Assembly (NCBI GenBank): GCA_016584305.1
Contig: JACEEZ010004843.1
Coordinates: 35,001-99,000, forward strand
Direction: 5' to 3'
DNA: 64,000 bases
Source of the DNA: Chionoecetes opilio
Taxonomy: Eukaryota; Arthropoda; Malacostraca; Decapoda; Majidae
Shown here: piece after piece, positions 50,085 to 61,479 of the stretch
How the letters are laid out: the number at the start of each line of letters is the position of its first letter
Position numbering within the stretch: position 1 is the stretch's first letter
Made by a program: the position numbers and the translations under genes
The notes under the pieces: model-generated
What the model was told of the DNA's origin: nothing
What the model saw: the letters and a program-made list of their open reading frames with translations, nothing else
Databases searched by the model: none

Positions 50085-50650
50085 GTCCTTCACCCCTATC
50101 TTTTTTTTCTTCCCCCTATAGCCAACAAGCCTGGGGAACTGGCGGGAATACGGGGTTTTTGGGTGGGGGAAGCAAATATAAGTGATTTATGGCTCCCCAA
50201 AAAATCATCAAAGTCACTATATGTAAAAATCTAACCTAACCTTAACCACAAAGTATACCTAACCTAACCTTAACCACAAAGTATACCTAACCTAACCTTA
50301 ACCACAAAGTATACCTAACCTAACCTAACCTTAACCGCAAAGTATACCTAACCTAACCTAACCTTAACCACAAAGTATACCTAACCTAACCTAACCTTAA
50401 CCGCAAAGTATACCTAACCTAACCTAACCTTAACCACAAAGTATACCTAACCTAACCTTAACCACAAAGTATACCTAACCTAACCTAACCTTAACCACAA
50501 AGTATACCTAACCTAACCTAACCTAACCTAACTGGACTTAGAATTTTTTGAGGCACCTCATATTTCATAGCGGCCGTGTGGGTTAACCAAGGCTGAGCGC
50601 ACGCTGGAACCTTTACAGATGTGAAGTACAATAAGCATACAATACAGTGC
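50085..50650 (+). mobile_element. Repeat F5, copy with expanded CCTAA core
   Basis: Homologous to 29,745-30,020 on both sides of the core. The core here is a 300 bp array of 28 bp and 33 bp units instead of about 40 bp. Confidence 0.72.
50231..50532. repeat. Higher-order CCTAA array
   Basis: Unit CCTAACCTAACCTTAACC followed by ACAAAGTATA or GCAAAGTATA, with two or three CCTAA per unit, repeated about nine times. It ends in pure CCTAA repeats near 50,510-50,532. Confidence 0.92.
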
Positions 50651-51039
50651 GGTAGTTCATTTCAGTCAAAGCCGGAAGGATGAGTTCCAAAGTATTTCCA
50701 CGTAATCAATGCCCAGGTTAGGTTAGTTAACTAGCAGGGGGGTCTGAGAGTTATGTCAGGAGAGTATTGGTCAATGGAGAGTTGGTTGAAACTGCATATT
50801 TACCGAAATGAAAAATAACACATGGGGGGTCTAATGGCCCCCCCCCCCCCAGTGAGTTTAGGTTGCGTAATCAATGCACAGGTTAGGTTATTTAACTGGC
50901 AGGGGGGTCTGGGTTATGTTAGGAGAGTATTGGTTGAACCTGCATATTTGCATTTTAGCAATAGTAGTATGTATAGATGGAAGAATGGTGGCAGCAAGAT
51001 GTATGTGATGTGCGAGACAGGAGTGGATGAAATAGTTTT

Positions 51040-51188
51040 GAGAATTCCTATCGGCGACAGTTCCAGGTACCGATGAGAGGTCGGAGACGGAGGGTATATG
51101 GACCTGTCGCTGATAGGAACTTTCGCCGAAACCCCAACCGAGAAATCTCGCTGACGTGGAAATTTTCGGTGACAGTTCTACTAGCAAT
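51040..51188 (+). repeat. Dispersed repeat R3, left part of a copy split by the MULE
   Basis: Contains CCCCAACCGAGAAATCTCGC and GACGTGGAAAT, and ends with ACTAGCAAT at the MULE insertion point. The copy resumes at 52,821 with ACTGGCAATAGATGAAAAGG. A second palindromic segment (CTATCGGCGACAGTTCCAGG / CTGTCGCTGATAGGAAC) precedes it. Confidence 0.7.
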
Positions 51189-51377
51189 GAATTTAGATAA
51201 TAATGGCACAGGCAAAAATGGCACGGTAAAAATGGCACAAGTGCAAAAATTGGAAAAAATGGCACAACTACAATAAGTTTATTGAAATATATATATCAAC
51301 TTAAAAATCGTGTAGGAACATTGTTCAGGCATGAGAACACTGTGTTAGATCAACTTTTAAAAACAGAATCTTAATAA

Positions 51378-52040
51378 CTAGAATCTTATGTTGTGACCAA
51401 GTCCACTTAACACCTGATCAAGGTTTTTCCTTCCTTCTGTGTAGTCTTTGCATAAATTCTTTAGTCTTTGTTGTAGATCAACATATATTTTTTTTGTTTT
51501 CTTTCTGGGTGGTTCACCAACTGTGTCCCTTGCAATCACTGCACTCACAACCTCTGAATAACTCACTTCCTTCTGAATCGTTCTTATAAGTTTCCAGATA
51601 GATGGGTGCTGGTATCCAACAAGATGGTAAAATTTGTTGTTCCAGCCTTCACATAGGTTGTTGGTTCTGGGACAGTCATTCATGGTAGCTTGATGTACGT
51701 TCCTGGTGGATAGAGTTTTGATCTTTGGTTACGCAAAGTTCTCTTTATGATGTCCTCACTTGGAAGTAACGCTTTTCCTTCAGCTGATAAGGCATCCAGG
51801 TTATTGCTGTAAATCTGGCTAGGTTTATCTTCTGTTTCTGCTGCTTTTCTCTTCATGTTGTTGATGCATTTTGTAGCTGAGATAGCAGCATTATCAGGAG
51901 CGTGGTTGTGGTCATTTGCTGGTACAGGATCAGTCATATCAAGGCTGGTGGTCATGGTGCCTTTACAAAAAGATGTTCTGTTAACACATCTCCATCTGAT
52001 AGTAGTTGATCTTATAATCTGTTTTGTATACATGTATCCT
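51378..52040 (-). pseudogene. MULE protein remnant: FLYWCH finger joined to C-terminal region
   Basis: Minus-strand frames 52,033-51,680 and 51,683-51,378 abut. The first has GYMYTKQ (just after a stop), RWRCVNRT, C-x-G and HNHAP, matching the W-x-C...HNH core of a FLYWCH zinc finger (DNA binding). It later has a segment with LPSEDIIKRTLRNQRSKLYP. The second has RTNNLCEGWNNKFYHLVGYQ, HPSIWKLI, then a basic tail, as found at the C-terminus of FLYWCH-MULE transposases. The DDE catalytic domain expected between them is missing, so the copy cannot transpose itself. Confidence 0.72.
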
Positions 52041-52155
52041 TAGAAGCAAATCTTCTCTTTTCCTTTATTGCTCACTATGACTTCCATGATGGGGTTGTGG
52101 TAGGGCCACTGAGCTCGATGGTGTATAGCCTACTTGACTGCTACAATAGCTTGTC

Positions 52156-52370
52156 AATTACTTCATATAAACAATGAGCTAGCGGTGTGTGGTATTTATT
52201 TTGTTCAGGATTTATTTAATACATGGCGTGCACATCTATTAAACAATTACTTCATATTATAAACAATGAGCTAGTGGTGTGGCATTTATTTTACAAAAGT
52301 ACATAGAGATTTTACTACACAGATAAACAATTACTTCATATAAACAATGAGCTAGTGGTGTGTGGCATTG
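52156..52370. repeat. Three ~85 bp subterminal repeats in the MULE
   Basis: The motif ATTACTTCATATAAACAATG, AGCTAG(C/T)GGTGTG, then GCATTTATTTT recurs near 52,157, 52,244 and 52,327 with spacing of about 85 bp. Subterminal repeats of this kind can bind transposase (inference). Confidence 0.8.
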
Positions 52371-53019
52371 TTTTGAAAGAGTCGAACGTTGCTTTGCGTT
52401 TCGTTCATTGCGTGTTGTTTCATTCTCGCACTCGTGAATCATGTCAATGTGAATTTGAGTTGCCAGCGAGGGTATTGGTAATCTCTCGTAACCCATGCTA
52501 TTTGGTTTCTGTTATTTAAGTAGTATAGGAAATCATTTCTTTATATTCAATAGGTTGTTAGGCCATGTTTAATAGGTTATTATATCAATATTGTGATTCA
52601 TTATGAGACAAAGAGACGTCTGTTAAATATCTATTTTCTCGTCAAGGGAAGGGAGTGTATCAAGGTAAAAGTTTGCTAATTCGAGCCGCTGTTTGTCCTG
52701 TTTACCATAGTGAATCTATTTGTTTGTTGTGCCATTTTTTCCTATTTTTTCACTTGTGCCATTTTTACCGTGCCATTTTTGCCTGTGCCATTTCTACCTG
52801 TGCCATTATTACCGTTCACCACTGGCAATAGATGAAAAGGAAGAATAAAAGCAATTTCATTATTGGACACAAAAATTTTTGCTTGTCCCAAAACACGGAA
52901 ACTTGTTTGACATTGGTAACGTAACCTGACCTAACTGGGGAGCTGCGCCCCCCAGAACCCCAGCTCGTTCACTATCCTAACCTGGACATTGGTTAACTGG
53001 CCAAAATAACCTAACCTAA

Positions 53020-54340
53020 CTGTTCAGGCTATTGCTAGTATTTAATCCCTGAATGCAGAAACACGGATATAAGATAATTAAATCTATAGGTTATAATCGA
53101 CGAGAACTGCGCGGTCGCTACCACCATTACCACTTACGTTTTCTATACCGTACGTATTATTTTTTGCTCAGTATACTGTACAGTATTAATCCACTTCTGC
53201 ATAACCTTCGAAACTTATATACTGCACATATTGTAGAAATTATATACATAGTTGTCTAATACGCATACAGACACACTCCCCTTCCAGAGGCCCCCCAAAG
53301 CTTTAGGAGGTTAAGTTAAGGTTCGGTTAGGTTCATAATCTCGCCGGGGGGTCGAAGGGGGCGGAGATCTTATATAAGCTGTGAATACGGGTGATCTGGT
53401 CTGCAGTCAACTGTGGCTCAGGCCCCATATCCAACTGAGCGAAAACACTTTCCCAAAATGTTTTGGTGACGTTTTGGGTAATCGAGCCGGGAGTGACGAT
53501 AAGATGCAATATGTCCTGGTCACTGCCCATTAATGACTAATGATTTGAAAAACTGCAAGCAGGAAGTCAAGGCCATGCGTGAGATCCCAGATACCTTTTT
53601 TTTTCAATCATTCCTCATAGGAAGCGCCAGGAGGGAATTAAAAAAAAATTGTCAAGGAGCGTGATGGATGCAAGACACCGCCAACTTCTTTGTCTTCCAC
53701 TGTATAAATTGGGTTGCTGTAATATCAAGATCAATAACTGGAACTGTCGCCGAAAATAGGAACACTCGCCGATGTCGGCGACAGTTCCAGGTACCAATGA
53801 ACAAATATGTCAGAGGTTATGTTAGGAGAGGTTGGAGTAGAAGAATGGAGTGAGATGTGAGACAGCAGATGGAGTACCTGCTGGGGTTGTGTGCTGAGTG
53901 GAGGAATGACAATTGTGTGTCTGAGAGTTTAAAAGAATTCTTGAAGACCACGTATGAGAGAATGAGAGACAAGGGTCCCCTCAGTTATGGGTATGAATGT
54001 GATGCTGGCAGAGGAAGGAGGGGAAACTGGAACCCTTGTTTTGCTTTTCTCCAAACAGGTTACGTGTATGGGAGAACGCCGGACCAAAGGCTTCACCGAC
54101 AGCTTCTGGGTGGCTCCCAACTCGTGTTCAAATTCATTTAAAAATATTAACTATTTGAATGAATAACTCAATAGTTGTAAAAAGACAGGAATAATAAGAT
54201 TTAGTATGATGAATCAATGAATGGGTGGACTGGTGGGTGGACTAAGGATGAAAAGTAATGATGCAGGAGGCAAGAACTGTCACAGGATTGAGGAAATACA
54301 CTGAGAGAATGATGGGATAAAGATGTAAAACCAGCAATTG
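53020..54340. other. Gene-free stretch with repeat fragments
   Basis: A minus-strand frame (53,530-53,333) and a plus-strand frame (53,857-54,141) are open but match nothing I know. A R3-related palindrome (TGTCGCCGA..TCGGCGACA) lies at about 53,742-53,790. Short CCTAA fragments lie around 52,980-53,020. Confidence 0.45.
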
Positions 54341-54354
54341 ACGATAGGTAAGGT

Positions 54355-54610
54355 AAAGATGGGGGCATACGTTATGCTGCACGTGGCCTCGGTGCTAATC
54401 TCCGTGGCATTAGCCCTTGAGTCTGCTCTGGTGGGTGAGAACCCGTTACCCCGGGACACTGGGCTAGTGAGACACTCTGCGGGTTTACCACAATTACCTT
54501 CCCCAGGTACCCATTTATCGACCATCCCCGAAAGGAAGGATGATCAACTTGCCCTGGCCCGGATTCGAACCAAGGCCCACAGATTCGTAGCTAGGCACGC
54601 AGAGATAAAC
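54355..54610 (-). mobile_element. tRNA-like SINE with strong B box
   Basis: The minus strand has TTGGTTCGAATCCGGG near 54,557-54,572, a perfect B-box type, preceded by GCCTAGCTACGAATC. The remaining body (ACCCATTTATCGACC, GGGACACTGGGCTAGTGAGA) resembles a SINE-type repeat that I have seen in decapod sequences. Confidence 0.6.
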
Positions 54611-55094
54611 TTTTGGAAGGGTATTATTTAGGCTATGGTACAAGAGCTGTTCAGAAGAATGATTGCTAAATATGGTGGCGTCGTGCCACTGCCTTCACTC
54701 GTCGTATCTTTCAGGTCGCCACTCCCTTTTCTCTGTTCTTTTCTCCTTCAAGCTTACCACACAGAGATCATACACAGAGCATATTTTACCAACATAAAAA
54801 AAATACATATATATACTGTAGTGTATATACATATATAGTATAAACAAAAGGACAACTTACCTCTGGGTGAAGAGGATATAAGAAACTCACAAAATTAAGA
54901 ACAATAATAATCTTTTACTGAGAGCCTTGTTTGATAATTTGTGTGTGTAATCTATTTGATTATCGGGATGAATATTGTATTGAATGGATAGCATCATATA
55001 GACTAAACAAAACAAATCCATAGAATTAGACCCATAATACATTTTCTGCACTCACACTGTGTCGGGATTAAAATACCATATAGTCATGAGTGGT

Positions 55095-55330
55095 TGAAGG
55101 GATGTCTCGTGCAACACTCTGAGGTGGTTCAGTCATACAGAAAGGATGGCAGAAAGTGAGATGACCAAGAGTTTATATAAGAGTGTAGTAGATGCAGTGA
55201 GTAGTACTATAAAGGATGACTCCCTGTTAAATGGGAGGACATAGTGGGGGCAAGAAGAGAACGAGAGGGTTAGAGCATGCAAGGACAGAGTAATACCAGA
55301 GAACTGTAACTCGTAAATGCCAGTGGTCGC
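55095..55330 (+). pseudogene. Non-LTR retrotransposon C-terminal remnant
   Basis: The plus-strand translation gives CNTLRWFSHTERMAESEMTK then LYKSVVDAV, then a degenerate RPP-KWEDRV-like segment (ACKDRV). This is the RWFGHLERM tail found also at 12,600-13,090, here from another copy, with stops. Confidence 0.68.
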
Positions 55331-58190
55331 TGGCAGTTTTAACTCAAAGGTTGGTCTACTGTGTTTTTCCTCCACGACTCGCATTTTCTTCAATCAATTT
55401 CGCGATAAATATTGATGCACTGAATACCAAAAAATAAAGTTCTTCTGTTGTTCTACTAATTGTATGGATGACAAGCATTACGATTGAACGTTTTAGGATA
55501 GCAATTTAATGCAAATTACTCGCCTCTAGTATGAAAGCTTAATATATTTTTTACATGTATATTGTAGCATGTTTTATTGGGGGCAATGTTCTCACTGTTT
55601 TCTAAGACAGTACTGCTGCGTCTGGCAAATGCTTGTCAAAATACAATAAGCAATACTTTGAAGGAAAAAAAAAGAATATAAAATGCCGAAATAGTTCTGT
55701 GGGCTGCGACCAGGTAGGTTATGAATGTGGAGGCGGCATGCCGCGCTTTGTGGCGGGGAGATTGAATAAAAACATTGCGACTTCACGCGTAGACTCATTG
55801 CACTTCCAGGCTTTCTATCTAATTGATACACTAAAATATGACTGCCTAGGTAGTTAACTTCTAGACATTAGTTATTGACTATATAATATCATAGAGTAAC
55901 ATTTCCATCGCCTCAACTATAACCTTCTTGGTTATTTGGTTATATACATGTTTTACAGAATCAGGGGGGAGATGCTGAGAAGTGCCTTAGAGGTAAGGCG
56001 AAAAGAGCGCCTTACCCATCTTCAAGGCGCTTTTGTAACGGCCCGGCTAAGGCACCGGCTCAGGCCTATGTACAGTCAATATTTCACTGCCTTTACACCT
56101 CCAAGGCGTGGGCCGAGAATCCTACTAGCCAATCACGTTGCCTGTCTGAGCGCTGTTTAGGCAGCTTCGACCAATCACAAGGCTTGAACACTTCTCCGCT
56201 GAGACAAGAATGTTTGTCCCTCCCTCCCTCACACCAAGTACTAAGGCAAGGATGCAATGCTAGCCCCGCAGCCCGCCGAAAATCTGTTTGTCACAAGCTT
56301 GATGTTCATCCCAGGTTTTGACAACCTAGATATTTTTGCATTGGGACGTGCCACATACCATAAGCGGAAAACTGTGCTGATTCCGAGTGAAAATTTAATG
56401 CAAGCAAAATTACAGGAATAAGGAGGAGTTGAATAAAAAAAGGTGAAAGAAAAAAAAAGGTTTATACACTTTCATTTTGCTCTCATTATAGGTATAGTTT
56501 ACTGCAATTTATATACATTCATAATAAGCACTAATGTCTCGTGAAAATGATGGTATGTTCAGTTGTCCTAAATATCATCTGGTAGTATGATAATACCGTG
56601 TAATAGTACAACATTTTAGTGCGGGCGGAGCACCCTCGGTGACACTTGTCTTAGTCGCTTCGCCCGCCGCCCGCCCGCCCAACCAACCAACCCACAACAT
56701 TTCTATCGCCAGCATTTGACACCCTAGTGCCACATTTAGTCTTCCACGGTCGATTCATACACACCTTGTAACATTATTATTACGTAAACACCAATTGTTA
56801 TATTGTATGAACTGAAACAAAGCTGTATTTGCCTTATAAACAGAAGATGAATGTCCGTCAAAGGCCAACAGCAGCTCACTAAGGCATGGTCAGACCATGC
56901 CTTAGTTTTCAGCATCTTTAGCGGTTCCACTAAGGCGCCATTCTTGACCGAGCATAGCGGTGGGAGGGCAGTTTGCCTTACCACAGGTGCCCTAGTGGAT
57001 AGTGCCATACCCTCGAGATAGTTCTTCTTAGGAACGGGCATCAGAGATAGTAGTAGTATAGTTGTTCAGAGTAATTGAATCACAGTAGGGCTGAGGAAAG
57101 CAGCGGCAGTCACAAAACATTATACTGTGATACCTTGGAACTCTTAACATAATTATTTTCAGGAGGCAGTTCGAATTCCAAAGCAAATTTTTAATTACCA
57201 AATTTACCCTAATTTGGTAATGAAAAACACCAAATGGCAACTCCGAATGCCACGCTGTTCGAATTCCAAAAAAATGTTCGAATTCTGGAGCTAAATATCT
57301 ATTAGAGATAAGGGGCATTTGAGTTCCAAGTTCCGAACATGTATCGATTCTGGAGCAATACTCCAAAAAAAATTTGAATTCATATTTAAGGCATTACCAG
57401 TGTCACTAACTTTCATCATGCATCTTAAAGACATGTGACCTAAGTAGAGACCACATTAACCGAATTTATACATATTTAAGCATTATTACCCATGATGTGC
57501 AAATTTTATGCATGACAGTCTATAAATTACAAGTCTCCTAAGCTTAAAATTAAGAATCTGCTGAAAAACTTAAGTGAACTGGGACATGAAAAAAACATTA
57601 GTGATCATATAATTTTATCAAACATGTACAATAAATTTTAGATCTGTATATGTACTACAAAATAATTACTGGCTGTATATAGGATATGTGCAAATGCACC
57701 ATTATCCTATATACAACAATTATACTTTTTTATAATAATAACTTTAATTATAATCTTTTTAATTAAATTTTGGGGGTATTACAGTAAGCTCTTATGTACA
57801 GCGAGCTTCTGTTGCATCCACTTTATATCACAACATCTAGTTTATATTAAAACATCTAGTTAATATCACAACATCCTTAGTGGGCTGTGGTTAACCGGCC
57901 TGTGACCAGTGTGGCAATGGACAAGAGTTGTAGCTACTCGATTCATTGCTTGGTTGATTCACTTCCGAGCGATTCACCAGAAGACAGACATGCACACTGG
58001 TGGCCATCCTCCTCACTTCTGTTTGAGTTTCCTAGAGGGCAGGAATAATGTATGTGAATTTTGTATCCTTCAATTTCTCCTGAAAATATAACTTCGATGA
58101 GCTTGCCCTTATTATACTGTGACAGAATACAAAATCAGTACACCAAGTGGTCGACTTACGACCGTGAGTGGTTACGGCCTGTAGGGAGCG
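55331..58190. other. Gene-free stretch
   Basis: No supported gene. A block at 56,325-56,400 (CTAGATATTTTTGCATTGGGACGTG) matches 46,443-46,510 in the hAT MITE, so it is a fragment of that family. CTAAGGCGCC-type repeats recur at 55,985-56,050 and 56,875-57,000. Tandem TTCGAATTCCAAA motifs occur at 57,180-57,270. Confidence 0.5.
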
Positions 58191-58349
58191 ACTACTAAAG
58201 CCCGTATGGTAGGCCCTGGAGGGCTGTGGTTGTTGGCCCTCACCCGTGGTGGCGCAGGCAGAATGATAATATGTGTAATGATATTATAATAATTTTTAAG
58301 TCATATTTTATCAACATTTTCATTGTTCATTATTGTTATAACCATTGTA

Positions 58350-58660
58350 TCACCGAGTTTGATCCCCGATGAGAACCAAATTCTTTCTGCACCGTCGAGT
58401 GGCCTAAGAAGACCCACATGCTACCCATTAACTCTACCTTCGATTGCAAGTGCATCGGAGGACACAGGGGGCGGCACGAGTCTCTAATCACACGAGTCAC
58501 TATAAAAATCCTGCCTGCGCCACCACGGGGGAGGGCCAACCAACACAGCCCTCAAGTGAACCTTCAGAGACTACCATCCGAGCCCTGGGTCACCACTGCC
58601 TACTCTAACATAGGCACACTCCTATAGGCACAAATGAGAAAAAAAAAAAAAAAAAAAAAA
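58350..58660 (+). mobile_element. tRNA-derived SINE (family A), head-truncated copy with poly(A)
   Basis: Begins at the B-box-like GAGTTTGATCCCCG and ends in a run of A at 58,639-58,660. It is the reverse complement of 1,585-1,890. A small inverted fragment of the same family lies at 58,200-58,262, making a partial palindrome. Confidence 0.78.
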
Positions 58661-58952
58661 GCATTTACCGCCGGTCGGAAAGTCTAACGGTCATAAGTCG
58701 GCGAATAGTTGTATATTAATTAAACCAAGAATGTGTTTATTTTTATCTTAAAACATACTCTGAAAATCACCATGAAGACCTCAGCTGAATAAAAAAGGCC
58801 ATCTGATGGGGTGAAACAGCAGGTCAGGGAGAACAAAAGGTCAACCAGTATTTGCAGAGTAGAGTATAGAAGGTGGAACATACAAGAATAGATATATTAT
58901 AGAAAAAGATCTAATTTGGAAAGAAGTGGACAATGTGAGGAGTGTAGGTTAG

Positions 58953-58985
58953 CATGTAGTGCCGACCGGGGTAACCCAGACCAAT
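58953..58985 (+). repeat. Candidate left end of the pogo/jerky element
   Basis: GTAGTGCCGACCGGGGTAAC followed by CCAGACCA lies about 560 bp before the transposase ATG. A partly inverted echo, GGGGTAAATCGGACCA, occurs near 59,376. No clear right end was found after 60,602, so the element border is not proven. Confidence 0.35.
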
Positions 58986-59519
58986 TCTTTTCAGACCACC
59001 TTCTTTGCTTTGATATATAAATAAAAGTATAACAATTTTGAATATCTCATGTAGTAAAACAACCATTTTAACATTTCTAGTATCAATATGAATAAATATC
59101 TATATGTAACAGAATTGAGGTACCCAAAAAGAAAATTAGTATAATGTCAACAAAATATAGTTGCAGCAATTTTTTTTTTACAAAATCAGCTGATTTGGAG
59201 AACTTTTGTGTGACTTAAAGATGAGACGGAGTATCCCCTAGTAAATAAGTGTATACAGAGTGCTTTTCCTCTACTTTAACATGAAAATATCAGAAATGCT
59301 CTATCTTGTCTCATTTTCTTATGATCAATGCTCAGTTTCGGTCCATATTTACCACGGTGACTAAAACACTCGCGGGGTAAATCGGACCAGTGTAATGTAC
59401 CCTACACGCCATAACACGGTGAGGATTAACTGCTTATTTACACTAGTTTCTTCTGTTTCAGATTGTTGCATGCTAATGTGGAATTCGTTTAAGGGTGCTG
59501 GTATATAAATCAAGCAACA

Positions 59520-60602
59520 ATGCCGAGAAATTATAAAAGAAAAACTAACATAGACCTAGAAAAAGAGGAAAGGTTAAAAGATGCGATAAAGGGTGTGAAA
59601 AACAAGCTACATTCTATAAATAAAGCAGCAAAAATATACAGAGTGAGCAAAACAACACTTTTAAGGCACTTAAAATATAATGATGATGAGAAAAGTGATC
59701 TGAGTGAAGTCAGTGACCTGGAACTCAAACGAGTGCGTGTTGGTCATCCTTTCAGCCTCCCCAGAGAATGTGAGGAACAGCTTGCAGAATGTTTGCTAGG
59801 GATGGAGAATTGGGGATTTGGAGTTACTCCAAGTGAGATCTGTGACTATGTGAAGGACTATGTAACAAAAGAAAAGGAGGAAAAAGGTAGGTCCAGTGAA
59901 TACATAAATAAGTATTGTAGATTCGTGGACAATAGGCCAGGGGAAGATTGGGTTTATTATTTTCTGAGAAGATACCATCTCTCGACAAAAAAGGCTTCTG
60001 CTCTGAAAAAAAGCAAGAAGAGTGCAGCCAGCGACTCTTAAATTATCTACAGTTCTTATGATCTGTTAAAAAGTAAATGCAGGAGACTCGGGATATCAGA
60101 CAGACCAGAGTGCATTTGGAATGCAGATGAGATGAGCTGGTTCACTGATGCCTCACGAACAAAAGTGGTGTCGCCGGTAGGACAGAGGGCAGCCAGGACG
60201 ACAGCCACATCAGGAAGGGAGTGTTTGACTGTGATGGCAGCTGTATCAGCACCAGCAGAGGTCCTTCCATCAAGTGATAGTTTTTAAGAGCGAAAACTTT
60301 CAGTCCAGTTGGGTGTCAAAGCATGTGGACCCAAATACCATGTACGCTGTGTCAGAGAAATGGGTGGACGACCTCCCAAGTAATGTGTGTGGCAATGGGT
60401 CATCACGAGCAATGAATTTCTCGGAGAAATTCAGAAGAGAGAAGGACATAAAAAGAAAATGCAGAAGAAAGGTCGTGAAAAGAGGAAGATTCTTGAAGAA
60501 GAGAATGAAGTTGATGCTAAGGAAAAAGCTTTAATTTCCAACAGTGACAGTGATGAAGAGACAGTAAAAGAGAATACACAAAAGAAAATGGTCAGAGACT
60601 AG
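59520..60602 (+). pseudogene. Decayed pogo/jerky-type transposase
   Basis: The first frame (59,520-60,041, 173 codons) begins with a psq-type helix-turn-helix (AIKGVKNKL..INKAAKIYRVSKTTLLRHL, residues 23-52). A CENP-B-type HTH follows (LPRECEEQLAECLLGM to WVYYFLRRYHLSTKKA). After a TAA at 60,039 the same frame continues with LLKSKCRRLGISDRPECIW and then NADEM, the first catalytic Asp of a DDE domain, up to a frame change near 60,285. FQSSWV and NTMYAVSEKW follow. The rest of the DDE domain is absent, and the text jumps to a lysine/glutamate-rich C-terminus (EFLGEIQKREGHKKK..). One stop, two frame changes and an internal deletion make it inactive. Confidence 0.75.
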
Positions 60603-60798
60603 GGAAGCGAGTCATAGATGTTATGGCACGGATAGAAATGGTAAAACTAATTACAGACTAGTTACAGAACTTTAGAGGGTATGTAACAGAAGAAAACTAA
60701 GTATCAGAAACACAAGTGACGAGATTCAATAAGGAAAGGGATAGGGGGTGCCGATTTAATCTTAAATGATATTAGAAAACGTGGAAAGGTTTTGGTAT

Positions 60799-61278
60799 CT
60801 ACCGTAGATAACAGTATAATCGCCAGCTGCAATAAAGTCGCCAGCCGCTATATATTATGAATTATAGCATCACTACTGATTTGTATGTGCCACTGCAGAT
60901 GATACACAGTAGTTTAAATCATGACTATAATCTACCCTGTTTCAGCTTTGTTTTATGCTTTGTATCTGCTAGTATATACGGTTTCAAATTTTGCTACTAG
61001 TTTTTTTTCACGCTATGACGGCGGCGGCGGGAGGATACTCAGAACATAAACACTAATTGGCGACCTTATTGTTGGTCGGCACTCTGGTGATATTTTTGTA
61101 ATTTGTTCATTTATAGCCATAATATGACACCGATGAAGACACAAAATGACACACTCTCCAGATAGCCCCTTTTAACTTGACTGAAATCATGGATGTAGAA
61201 ATGTAAGTATTAACGCCACCAGACGTCTGTAAACAGAAACAAACTTTGTCCTGGCGACTTTAGTGTTATCTACGGTAG
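60799..61278. mobile_element. MITE F3, longer copy (~480 bp)
   Basis: Ends CTACCGTAGATAACA and TGTTATCTACGGTAG. The next bases (ATAATCGCCAG / CTGGCGACTTTA) are also inverted. The left half (TAGCATCACTACTGATTTGT, ATGTGCCACTGCAGA) matches the 30,073-30,321 element. The interior is different and longer. Confidence 0.78.
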
Positions 61279-61479
61279 GGGTGAATTTTGAGTGATGGGG
61301 TCTATGAGGGCAGAGATGAGCCATAGGGTGGGTGAAGGAGCTAGGGGTTTTTGGAACATGGAGAGGGGTTTGGAGTAAGCGATCTATCTTTGGAAGTAAA
61401 AATGGGATAATTTGAGGGAAATGTGAGGTAAAGAGCTAGAGATGGGAAGAGAAAACCTTCAGGGGGGAAATGCATGTAT

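Larger units (their letters stand above)
51189..52820 (-). mobile_element. Mutator-like element (MULE), internally deleted, 9 bp TSD
   Basis: Inverted ends of about 90 bp contain TAATAATGGCACAGG and several AAAATGGCAC sub-repeats (51,198-51,272 and 52,726-52,812). Flanking 9-mers ACTAGCAAT (51,180-51,188) and ACTGGCAAT (52,821-52,829) correspond to the single ACTTGTAAT in uninterrupted R3 copies at 30,493-30,501 and 47,544-47,552. A 9 bp duplication is diagnostic of Mutator-type insertion. Internally there is a FLYWCH-like zinc finger and the C-terminal part of a MULE protein, without the catalytic middle. Three tandem units of about 85 bp (52,156-52,370) lie on the 5' side. Confidence 0.83.

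Noticed and set aside
48272..50532. A telomere or subtelomere at this position
   Set aside because: The CCTAA arrays are short, degenerate and enclosed by element arms, with unique genes on one side and other transposons on the other.
53857..54141. 94-codon frame with Cys/Arg-rich end
   Set aside because: No family recognised. It is embedded in repeat fragments, and nothing supports translation.
54545..54600. Functional tRNA gene
   Set aside because: The B box is good, but the sequence does not fold into a full cloverleaf by eye and is followed by a long SINE-like body. The other tRNA-like sites in the window were rejected as genes for the same reason.
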